Shown here: positions 1 through 6,906 of the stretch, one piece after another
Layout of the letters: every line of letters begins with the position of its first letter
Position numbering within the stretch: the stretch's first letter is position 1
Source of the DNA: Streptomyces sp. SCL15-4
Lineage (GTDB): Bacteria > Actinomycetota > Actinomycetes > Streptomycetales > Streptomycetaceae
Direction of reading: 5' to 3'
Length of the DNA stretch: 64,000 nt
NCBI RefSeq assembly: GCF_033366695.1
Contig: NZ_JAOBTQ010000001.1
Span: forward strand, 2,852,001-2,916,000
Made by a program: the position numbers and the translations under genes
The notes under the pieces: model-generated
What the model was told of the DNA's origin: nothing
What the model saw: the letters and a program-made list of their open reading frames with translations, nothing else
Database searches by the model: none

Positions 1-2696
1 GTGCGTTCGCCGACGAGGTGCAGCAGCTCGTGGACGCGCGGGTTGGCCGCCCGCGAGACCGTCTGCACGCGGGCCGTGCCGTCGACGTGGGTGACGGCCG
101 CGAGCTGCTCGCGGTACTTCTCGCGGACCGGGACCACGCGCAGCATGTGCGGTGACGGCTCGTCGAGGTCGAAGTACTCGGCGGCGACCTCCTCGGGCAC
201 GATGGGCGCCAGCGGGCGGAAGTCCTCCCGGAACTTGATGTGGGCGTTGATGAAGTCCCAGGTGTCGCGGCTCCTGGCGTCGGCGAGGACCGACCGGTGC
301 CCCAGCGCGCGCGGTCCGAACTCCGAGCCGCCCTGGAACCAGCCGATGACCTCGCCCGCGGCGATCCGGTCCGCGACGGCCTCCGGTGACAGCGGTTCGA
401 CGACCACCCGGTCACCGACCAGCCGGATGGCCGCGTCATGGTCGTCCTGGGTGTACGGATGGCCCAAGTAGTCGTTGAACTCGCCTCGTTCGCGACGGGT
501 GGAGCCGGTGAGCCGGAAGTGCGCGGCGGCCGCGGCGCCCAGCGAGACCCCGGCGTCGCTCGCCGCCGGGAACACGAAGAGGTGGTCGGCTCCGCTCTCG
601 CGGGCGATGCGGTCGTTGGCCACGGAGTTGAGCGCGATGCCTCCCGCGTAGGCGAGGTTGCCGCAGCCGGGCACCAGCGACATGGCGTACCGCATACGGG
701 CCACCAGTGCCTCTTCGAGGTCGGCCTGGATCCGGGCCGCGAGGTCGGCGTGGTCCAGCGGGCGGCCGGAGCCGGGGTCGCGGTAGGCGTCCTTCCAGTC
801 GCTGCGGAAGCGCGGCAGGCCGTCCGGCCCCGTCTCCAGGAAGCTCGGTCCCGCGTTGCCGGGCTTGCCCCAGGGCGCGAGGCCCATCAGCTTGCCGCTG
901 CCCTCCTGCCAGTCGCCGAAGACGTACTGGCTCACGGCCGCGTAGGTCTCGCCGATCGAGGAGGAGCCGACGCGGACGTTGAAGGAGTCGGCGTACTCGC
1001 GGAACAGCAGCCGGTAGCCGTCGCGGTCGAAGTGGTAGACGGAGAAGACGTGGACGCGGGGCAGCCGGTCCTCGGTCGTCCGGGCCAGGTACTCCCGCAG
1101 CCCGGGGCCGTCGACCAGGAGGTCGTCCGCGCCGAGCACGGAGCCCCCGGAGCCGTCGCAGACGACGACCACCGCCTCCTCGAACGGCGAGCCCCAGAAC
1201 GCGGAGAAGGCGTGGGCGAGGTGGTGCGAGACGTAGACGGCGCGTTCGTCGAACGGGTCGAAGAGGTCGAACGTCCGCGCGGCGGACGGTACCGACAGTC
1301 CCACGTAACCCGGCAGCAGCGGCTGCGCGTTGAAGGCGAACACGTCCACGTCGTCGGCGCGCAGGCCGGCCGAGGTGAGGCAGTAGTCGGCCGCCGCCCG
1401 GGAGGAGAGGTGGCCGGCTCCATCGTGTTTGCGGCGGGTGACCCGCTCCTGCTGCACGGCGACCTGCGGGGTGCCGTCGCGCAGGAGGCAGGCGGAGGCG
1501 TCGTGGCTGGCCGACAGGCCGAGGATGACGGGACGGTCCGTGCCGGTCCGCTCGGCGCGCCGGGCCGCCGGTGCGTTCCCGGCGGGCTCGCCGGCACGCT
1601 CCTCGATCTCCTCGACGGTGTCGGCACCGCCGACGGACACGAAGGCGGTGACCGGTTCGGGGCATTCGACGGTGATCACCATCTCGCCGTCGGCGCCGGG
1701 CGGGACGTCGAGCACCAGCCATCCGGGGCCGGTGGCCCGCCGGCTGGTGCCGGCGCCCGCAACGGACACCGACAGTCCGGCGGCACGCGGCAGCCACAGC
1801 GGCGCGCCGTCGCCGCTGACGGCCTCCTCCGCTCCCTCGGTGACCACCGCGACGCGCACGGCGGCGTGCCCGGTCCGGGCGCGCAGCCGCAGCCGCGTGG
1901 CCGCGCGCGGCAGGCGGAAGCAGGACGGTCCGGGTCCGTCGGCGCTCAGCTGCCGCGTCAGCGGCGCGTCCGCCAGCACTCCGCCCGGCCCGGCCGAGGC
2001 CAGCAGCGCGGCGCGCAGCGACGCCGAGGGCACACGGCGCCCGTCACGGCCCAGCAGGCCGGACAGCCCGGCGGCGAGACCGGCGACGACGCCGACGGCG
2101 GCCGAGGTGCCGCGCATCGGGTCGGGTCCGGCCGAGGAGCGGGTGGCGTACAGGGTGTCCGGGACCAGCAGCTGCGGCTTGCGGCCCGTGCCGTCGGTGC
2201 CGCAGTACGCCGCCGGTTCGCCGTTGTCGGAAGCGACACCGACGGCCAGCACCGAGGGGCAGGAGGCCGGGAACCTGAGCCGTCCCGGTCCGTCGTGTCC
2301 GGCGGCCGCGATGAACAGCGGCATGGCCGGGTCCCGGGCCACCTCCTCGAAGGCCCGCCGGACCCCGAGCCGTTCGGCGTCGGGTTCCGGCGACGACCAC
2401 GGCATGGCCACGATGTCCCAGCCGCCGTCCGCCGTGACCATGGCGCGCAGGTCGGCGGCGAGGGTGCGGGACTTCAGGTGCGCGGCCGAGGCGTAGCCGA
2501 GTTCCGCCCGGCCGGCCAGCTGCCGGCACAGCTCGGCGACCCGTTCCGTGTGCGGGTCGGCGGCGGCGTCGCCGGGCGCGGGGGTGCCGTCGGAGACGAC
2601 CAGGACCCGTACGCCCGTCCCGAGGCCGGCGGTGCGGTCCGGTTGCGGGGTCAGCGCGTTCCAGGGCGGCGTCGCGGGGCGGCTTGCGTCCGTCAT
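1..2696 (-). CDS. Subtilase-like domain fused to O-carbamoyltransferase (partial, C-terminus beyond window)
   Basis: Reading leftwards from ATG 2696 the frame stays open to the window edge (at least 898 residues). Residues about 28-250 resemble an S8 subtilase: PHTERVAEL places a His (H49) where subtilisin has its catalytic His, and GTSAA carries Ser198. The usual D-S-G is S35-D36-G37 and the oxyanion AAGN is AAGH (His134), so activity is doubtful. A beta-rich linker follows. From about residue 385 it matches NodU/CmcH/TobZ carbamoyltransferases: GLSASHDASA, the metal motif SHHLAHA, CDGSGG, GGIALNS and EFGPRALGHRS. The family transfers carbamoyl from carbamoyl phosphate via an adenylate to a hydroxyl group. 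ATG overlaps the TGA of the MNIO gene (ATGA), so the two are translationally coupled. I infer a tailoring enzyme of the peptide cluster; whether the first half cuts the leader is unknown. Confidence 0.85.
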   Translation of the reverse strand, partial: MTDASRPATPPWNALTPQPDRTAGLGTGVRVLVVSDGTPAPGDAAADPHTERVAELCRQLAGRAELGYASAAHLKSRTLAADLRAMVTADGGWDIVAMPWSSPEPDAERLGVRRAFEEVARDPAMPLFIAAAGHDGPGRLRFPASCPSVLAVGVASDNGEPAAYCGTDGTGRKPQLLVPDTLYATRSSAGPDPMRGTSAAVGVVAGLAAGLSGLLGRDGRRVPSASLRAALLASAGPGGVLADAPLTRQLSADGPGPSCFRLPRAATRLRLRARTGHAAVRVAVVTEGAEEAVSGDGAPLWLPRAAGLSVSVAGAGTSRRATGPGWLVLDVPPGADGEMVITVECPEPVTAFVSVGGADTVEEIEERAGEPAGNAPAARRAERTGTDRPVILGLSASHDASACLLRDGTPQVAVQQERVTRRKHDGAGHLSSRAAADYCLTSAGLRADDVDVFAFNAQPLLPGYVGLSVPSAARTFDLFDPFDERAVYVSHHLAHAFSAFWGSPFEEAVVVVCDGSGGSVLGADDLLVDGPGLREYLARTTEDRLPRVHVFSVYHFDRDGYRLLFREYADSFNVRVGSSSIGETYAAVSQYVFGDWQEGSGKLMGLAPWGKPGNAGPSFLETGPDGLPRFRSDWKDAYRDPGSGRPLDHADLAARIQADLEEALVARMRYAMSLVPGCGNLAYAGGIALNSVANDRIARESGADHLFVFPAASDAGVSLGAAAAAHFRLTGSTRRERGEFNDYLGHPYTQDDHDAAIRLVGDRVVVEPLSPEAVADRIAAGEVIGWFQGGSEFGPRALGHRSVLADARSRDTWDFINAHIKFREDFRPLAPIVPEEVAAEYFDLDEPSPHMLRVVPVREKYREQLAAVTHVDGTARVQTVSRAANPRVHELLHLVGER

Positions 2697-3592
2697 GCGG
2701 TACCTGCCCGGACCAGATCGGACGGGCGGGTGATGGTCGGCGTCCAGTCGATCTCGGCCAGCAGGTTCTCGATGCGCTCGAAGTCGCTGTCGAGTTCCTC
2801 GGCGCCGAGGCCCACCCCGATCTCGTAGGTGACGGCGCGCAGCCGGGGCGCGTTCGCGACCGCCTCCTGGAGCAGGTCGATGACGGCGGGCGTCACGGCG
2901 TGGCTGTGGGTGTCCAGGTACCGGTTGTCGAAGGTCGGGTCGATGTAACCGCCCGCCACGTGGATCTCCACCACCCGGTCCAGCGGCAGCGACCGCAGGA
3001 CGTCCGCGTAGGGCCGCCGCACGGCGACGGCGTACGAGAAGACGTGGGCGACGTCCAGCAGCAGGTCGCAGTCGGCGCCGTCGGTGACGCGGTGGAAGAA
3101 CTCGCCGAGGCTCAGCCGGCCGGCCGCGAGGGTGCAGGACGGGATCTCCGGTACGAACGGGTAGCGGCTCACCTCGCGCATGCGGCGTATGCCGTCGACG
3201 ACGTGGTCGGCGACCTCGCGCTCGAAGAGCGGAGGGGTGAAGTACGGCAGCGGGTACGGGCCGATCGACCACAGGCCGATGTCCTCGCACGTCCAGGCGG
3301 CGCCCAGGACGTCGCTCACCGCTTCGAGGCGGGTGAACAGCTCCAGGTTGGGGCCGCCGGGGGCGGCCGGGGCCACGCCCGGGAGGTGGTGCACCACGGG
3401 CAGGTTCCCGGCGCACTCGTCCATGAAGATCTGCGCGTCGGCGGCGCTGGGCAGGGAGACGCAGGACAGATGGCTGAGCCGGCCGGCGTACTTGGCGCAC
3501 AGGTCCGGCATCTTCTGCGGGTAGTTGTCCCGGTACTGCCAGTCGAGTCCGAAGCCGAGCCTACCGACGGAGTCCGTCTTCTCGTTCGTCAT
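2693..3592 (-). CDS. DUF692 / MNIO multinuclear non-heme iron peptide-modifying enzyme
   Basis: 299 residues from ATG 3592, which has AGCAGG five bases upstream; GTG 3598 is an alternative. The sequence has the DUF692 TIM-barrel signature (MbnB, TglH, ApyH relatives): HHLPG (His68/69), CEDIG (Glu103), VPEIPS (Glu149), LLDVAH (Asp180, His183), EIHVAGG (His211), DTHSHAV (Asp227, His229, His231) and YEIG (Glu257). These are the expected iron ligands. Family members use two or three irons and O2 to oxidise residues of a ribosomal precursor peptide. Its neighbours are a small peptide gene and an unknown protein upstream and a carbamoyltransferase downstream, so the substrate is most likely the 61-residue peptide at 4432-4617. 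Residue 104 is Asp where many members have Asn after the Glu. Confidence 0.9.
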   Translation of the reverse strand: MTNEKTDSVGRLGFGLDWQYRDNYPQKMPDLCAKYAGRLSHLSCVSLPSAADAQIFMDECAGNLPVVHHLPGVAPAAPGGPNLELFTRLEAVSDVLGAAWTCEDIGLWSIGPYPLPYFTPPLFEREVADHVVDGIRRMREVSRYPFVPEIPSCTLAAGRLSLGEFFHRVTDGADCDLLLDVAHVFSYAVAVRRPYADVLRSLPLDRVVEIHVAGGYIDPTFDNRYLDTHSHAVTPAVIDLLQEAVANAPRLRAVTYEIGVGLGAEELDSDFERIENLLAEIDWTPTITRPSDLVRAGTA

Positions 3593-3603
3593 GCGCACCT
3601 GCT

Positions 3604-4353
3604 TCAGAGCGGAAGGGCCGCGGCGGAAACCTTGCGGCCGGGAAAGGCGGCGACCACGATCTGGTACTCACCGGGTTCGCCGAGGGCGTCGGGTTCCAGG
3701 GAGCGCGGCAGCCGCCCGCGGTCGTCCACCAGGCGCCACGCCGAGGGGAACGACTCGGCCTGGAGGGCGCCCGGGACCTCCGGAGGGGCCAGGCCGCCGT
3801 CGTCCCAGGGAGAGAAGGCGGCCTTCGTCAGGTCCATGCCTTCTCCCGGGATGCCGGTGGTGCAGGCGCAGACGTCCTCGGGCGGCGCGATCAGCTCGGG
3901 AGCGGAGAAGCGGCTCACGAGGCCGAACAGATGGAAGACGTCGGCAAGCAGCCGGGACCGCTCCGCCACCTCTTCGTGGGCGAACAGACAGAAGTTCTCG
4001 AAAAGGGTGCGGCCGGCACTCTGCCAGAAGGCGTCGGAATCCGCGTAGGCATCGACGAGCGGAGTGATGGTCTCCTTGCCGAGGCACTCCCACAGAGGTG
4101 GACAGGTGCGTTGCAAATGGCGGTTCAAATTACGCAGACGGGCCGCTCGCTCCACCGTGAGGGCATGGAAATCCACGGTCATGAGAACGGACAGCGTCGT
4201 TTCGCACACTTTCCCGGAAGGGTCCTTCAGTGCGTCGGCGACCAAGTCCGCGGAGCTTTTGGAGTACAGCAGGCGGAGCAGCAACTCTGTGCGGGCTTCT
4301 CTGTCGTCGCGCAACAGGAGTTTCTGCGTCACGCCAGGGGAAAGGGTGCGCAA
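3604..4353 (-). CDS. Unknown protein, candidate MNIO partner
   Basis: 249 residues from TTG 4353 (weak GGTAGG upstream); GTG 4332 is a possible shorter start. I do not recognise the family. The N-terminal 130 residues look alpha-helical, rich in Leu/Arg/Ala. The C-terminal part is richer in Pro and Gly and contains a CAC motif (VCACTTG, about residues 161-167). No signal peptide or membrane segment is visible. It sits between the peptide gene and the MNIO gene with 11 bases to the latter. Characterised MNIO enzymes usually need a partner protein that recognises the leader (MbnC, TglI, ApyI types), and position and size fit that role, but this is inference from context only. Confidence 0.7.
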   Translation of the reverse strand: MRTLSPGVTQKLLLRDDREARTELLLRLLYSKSSADLVADALKDPSGKVCETTLSVLMTVDFHALTVERAARLRNLNRHLQRTCPPLWECLGKETITPLVDAYADSDAFWQSAGRTLFENFCLFAHEEVAERSRLLADVFHLFGLVSRFSAPELIAPPEDVCACTTGIPGEGMDLTKAAFSPWDDGGLAPPEVPGALQAESFPSAWRLVDDRGRLPRSLEPDALGEPGEYQIVVAAFPGRKVSAAALPL

Positions 4354-4393
4354 GAACCTACCGCCGTTCGGTCGAGGGTGTCCTACGGAACAG

Positions 4394-4423
4394 CCGGCCG
4401 GATCCCTGTCGAGACCCGGCCGG
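4394..4423 (-). terminator. Hairpin between peptide gene and modification genes (possible attenuator)
   Basis: CCGGCCGG at 4394-4401 and again at 4416-4423 (self-complementary arms, 14-nt loop) lies between the stop of the peptide gene and the next start. There is no T-run after it. In RiPP operons such a stem often lets precursor mRNA exceed enzyme mRNA; here that is inference. Confidence 0.45.
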
Positions 4424-4431
4424 ACCAGGTG

Positions 4432-4617
4432 TTACTCCTGCCACTCCTTGTTGGAGTTGACCGACGCCAGGGCGATGTCGTCGTTGCCGCGGAACTCGGC
4501 GCGCAGCGGGCTGACGAATTCGTTGGCGTGGGTCGTGGCGAGGTGCCGGATGACAGCCGAGCGCAGGGCCTTGTCGCTGTCGATGGCGGACAGAACCGCA
4601 GCGGTGTTGTCGGACAT
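4432..4617 (-). CDS. Candidate RiPP precursor peptide (61 residues, no cysteine)
   Basis: ATG 4617 is preceded by AGGGAGAGG at good spacing, supporting translation. The product begins MSDNTAAVLSAIDSDKAL, has an amphipathic middle (residues about 8-37) that would serve as leader, and ends in VNSNKEWQE before TAA. It has no Cys, which excludes the Cys-based products of methanobactin- or thiaglutamate-type MNIO systems. Potential targets near the C-terminus are two Asn, Ser, Trp, Gln and Glu. It is the first gene of a co-directional run with a 249-residue protein, an MNIO enzyme and a carbamoyltransferase fusion. I infer precursor status from size, a plausible RBS, position and context; no homologous natural product is recognised. 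Confidence 0.75.
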   Translation of the reverse strand: MSDNTAAVLSAIDSDKALRSAVIRHLATTHANEFVSPLRAEFRGNDDIALASVNSNKEWQE

Positions 4618-4950
4618 GAGCCTCTCCCTTTCGCAGAAATGACCGACGGCATTTCCGCCGGTCGACCAGCTCTGGGACGGCTAACTGCAAGTGACCGGGA
4701 ATCGGCACTCCGTCAGCACAGCATTAGGCGACCACAGGAAGAAGTGGATCTTCAAGATCGGTGCACGTAGAAAGTATGTGACGTATCTCACTCCGCGGGA
4801 CCACTCGGCGACCGAATGACCACTGTGCCCGTTTTGCCATTCCTGTAGCGCATGGGGAAGCTCAATGCTTCTGCGCTTCGATTGCTTTGGTCCATACATT
4901 TGAAGCGGGCCTTTGCCGGCCGAAGGCGCGCTTCCTCAGGTGCCGGCCGG
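4618..4950. other. Intergenic region upstream of the peptide gene
   Basis: About 330 bases, less GC-rich than the neighbourhood, between the end of the ABC exporter gene and the peptide gene. It should hold the promoter of the peptide operon on the minus strand. A CATACT hexamer near 4773-4778 is the best -10-like match, but I see no convincing -35 partner. No terminator with a T-run is evident for the ABC operon. Confidence 0.4.
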
Positions 4951-6906
4951 TCATGCCAGGCTGTCCCGCCAGGCCCGGTGGAGGTCGGCGAAGCGGCCGG
5001 TGGCGGTGACGAGGTCGGCCGGACGGCCGTCCTCGACGACGCGGCCGTGTTCCATCACCAGGACCCGGTCCGCGATCTCCACCGTGGACAGCCGGTGGGC
5101 GATCACCACGGCGGTGCGGCCCCGCAGCACCGTCGACATCGCCCGCTGCACCGCCCGCTCCCCCGGCACGTCCAGCGAGCTGGTCGCCTCGTCCAGGATC
5201 AGCACCGCCGGGTCGGCGAGCAGCGCCCGGGCGAAGGCGACCAGCTGCCGCTGGCCGGCGGAGATACGGCCGCCCCGCTTGCGGACATCGGTGTCGTAGC
5301 CGTCGGGCAGCGCGCTGATGAACTCGTGCGCGCCGATCGCCTTCGCCGCGCGCTCGATCTCCTCGCGCGTGGCGTCGGGCCGGCCGACGGCGATGTTGTC
5401 GGCGACCGTGCCGGAGAACAAGAACGCCTCCTGCGTCACCATGACCACCCCGCGCCGCAGTTCCGCCGTCGGCAGCTCGCGCAGGTCGACACCGTCCAGC
5501 AGCACGCGGCCGGCGGAGGGGTCGTAGAACCGGGCGAGCAGCTTGGCCAGCGTCGACTTGCCCGCGCCGGTGGAGCCGACGACCGCGACCGTCTGGCCGG
5601 CGGACAGGGTGAGATCGAAGCGGGGCAGCACCTCGGCGCCGGTGCGGTAGGCGAACCGGACCCCGTCGAAGACCACCTCGCGGCCGGGTATGCCGCCGTG
5701 GAGCGGCGGGAGGCGGCGCGGGACGGCCGGCTCGGGCACGGTCGGCCTCTGGGCCAGCAGCCCGGCGATCTTCTCCAGGGAGGCGGCGGCCGACTGGTAG
5801 GAGTTCAGGAACATGCCGAGCCGGTCGATCGGGTCGTACAGCCGGCGCAGATACAGCACGGCCGCCGCCAGCACGCCCAGCTCCAGCGAGCCGGACGCCA
5901 CCCGGTGGGCGCCCCACAGCACGATCGCCGCGACCGCCACGTTGGCCACCAGCCGGGAGCCGACCACATAGCGGGCCATCTCCAGCAGCGCGTCCCCGTT
6001 CCTGCGCTCGTGGCGGGCGTTCAGTTCCGCGAACTCGGCGTCGTTGGCGGCCTCCCGGCGGAAGGCGCGCACCGGGCGGATGCCGTTCATCGTCTCCACG
6101 AACTTCACGATCACCGCCGCGATCGCCGTGGACCGCGCGCCGAACACCCGTCCCGCGCGCCGCCGGTACAGCCGGACGAGCAGATACAGCGGCACGAAGG
6201 ACGCCACCGCGACCCCGCCGAGGCCGGGGTCCAGCCAGAGCAGCACGGCCGAGATGTAGACGAAGGACAGCAGGACGGTGACCAGCTCGTGGAGGCCCTC
6301 GTCGAGGAGTTCGCGCAGCGACTCCACGTCCGTGGTGGACCGGGAGATCAGCCGGCCCGAGGTGTACCGCTCGTGGAAGTCGACGCTCAGCGCCTGCGCG
6401 TGCCGGAAGATCCGGCCCCTGAGGTCCAGCAGCACGTCCTGGCTGACCCGCGCGGAGGTCGCCACGAACGCGAACTGCAAAGCGCCGGAGGCGAGGGCGC
6501 ACAGCAGATAGCCCGCGGCGACCGCGATCAGCGGGCCGTTCCGGTCGTGCCTGAAGGCCGGTACGGCGGTGTCGATGGCGTACGCCACCAGCAGCGGGCC
6601 CGTCTGCACCGCCGCCTGCTGGAGCAGCAGCAGGAGCGTGGTGAGCGCGACCCGGGACCGCATCGGCGCGAGCAGCGAGCGCAGCAGGGCGGTCGTGGCA
6701 CCGGGCGGGGCGGGCAGGATGTCCCGGTCGAAGGAGTCGCCTCCGTCGCTCCCGTCGCCCTTGTGATCCTTGCGGCTCTTGCGGTCCTTGCGGTCCTTGC
6801 GGCTCTTGCGGCTCTTGCCGTCTCGGCCGTCGGTGCCGTTCGGGGGCTGCGGGCGGGCGGGGTCGTCGTCGGTGACGCCGGGGCCGGAGGGGCTCGTGGT
6901 GGTCAA
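4951..6906 (-). CDS. ABC exporter half-transporter (membrane and ATPase domains fused)
   Basis: 651 residues from TTG 6906, whose TTGA overlaps the TGA of the upstream exporter gene and which has AGGAGG just before it. Residues 31-49 are an unusual Lys/Arg/Ser run in a hydrophilic N-terminal tail. A six-helix type 1 exporter domain follows (about residues 80-370), then an ATPase with Walker A VGSTGAGKS, signature ISAGQ, Walker B LILDEATSSLD with the catalytic Glu, and switch VIAHRLS. This subunit therefore keeps a complete Walker B; its partner does not, which is typical of heterodimeric exporters with one degenerate site. Substrate is unknown. It could export the peptide made from the genes downstream, but it may equally be part of the conserved chromosome. 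Confidence 0.88.
   Translation of the reverse strand: MTTTSPSGPGVTDDDPARPQPPNGTDGRDGKSRKSRKDRKDRKSRKDHKGDGSDGGDSFDRDILPAPPGATTALLRSLLAPMRSRVALTTLLLLLQQAAVQTGPLLVAYAIDTAVPAFRHDRNGPLIAVAAGYLLCALASGALQFAFVATSARVSQDVLLDLRGRIFRHAQALSVDFHERYTSGRLISRSTTDVESLRELLDEGLHELVTVLLSFVYISAVLLWLDPGLGGVAVASFVPLYLLVRLYRRRAGRVFGARSTAIAAVIVKFVETMNGIRPVRAFRREAANDAEFAELNARHERRNGDALLEMARYVVGSRLVANVAVAAIVLWGAHRVASGSLELGVLAAAVLYLRRLYDPIDRLGMFLNSYQSAAASLEKIAGLLAQRPTVPEPAVPRRLPPLHGGIPGREVVFDGVRFAYRTGAEVLPRFDLTLSAGQTVAVVGSTGAGKSTLAKLLARFYDPSAGRVLLDGVDLRELPTAELRRGVVMVTQEAFLFSGTVADNIAVGRPDATREEIERAAKAIGAHEFISALPDGYDTDVRKRGGRISAGQRQLVAFARALLADPAVLILDEATSSLDVPGERAVQRAMSTVLRGRTAVVIAHRLSTVEIADRVLVMEHGRVVEDGRPADLVTATGRFADLHRAWRDSLA

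Noticed and set aside
438..2828. 796-residue plus-strand open frame opposite the carbamoyltransferase gene
   Set aside because: Composition is Gly/Arg/Val/Ala repeats with no family motif; the opposite strand carries clear carbamoyltransferase motifs. It is a high-GC shadow.
4681..4899. 72-residue minus-strand frame as a second peptide precursor
   Set aside because: No RBS, no leader-like features, and it covers the likely promoter region of the peptide operon.
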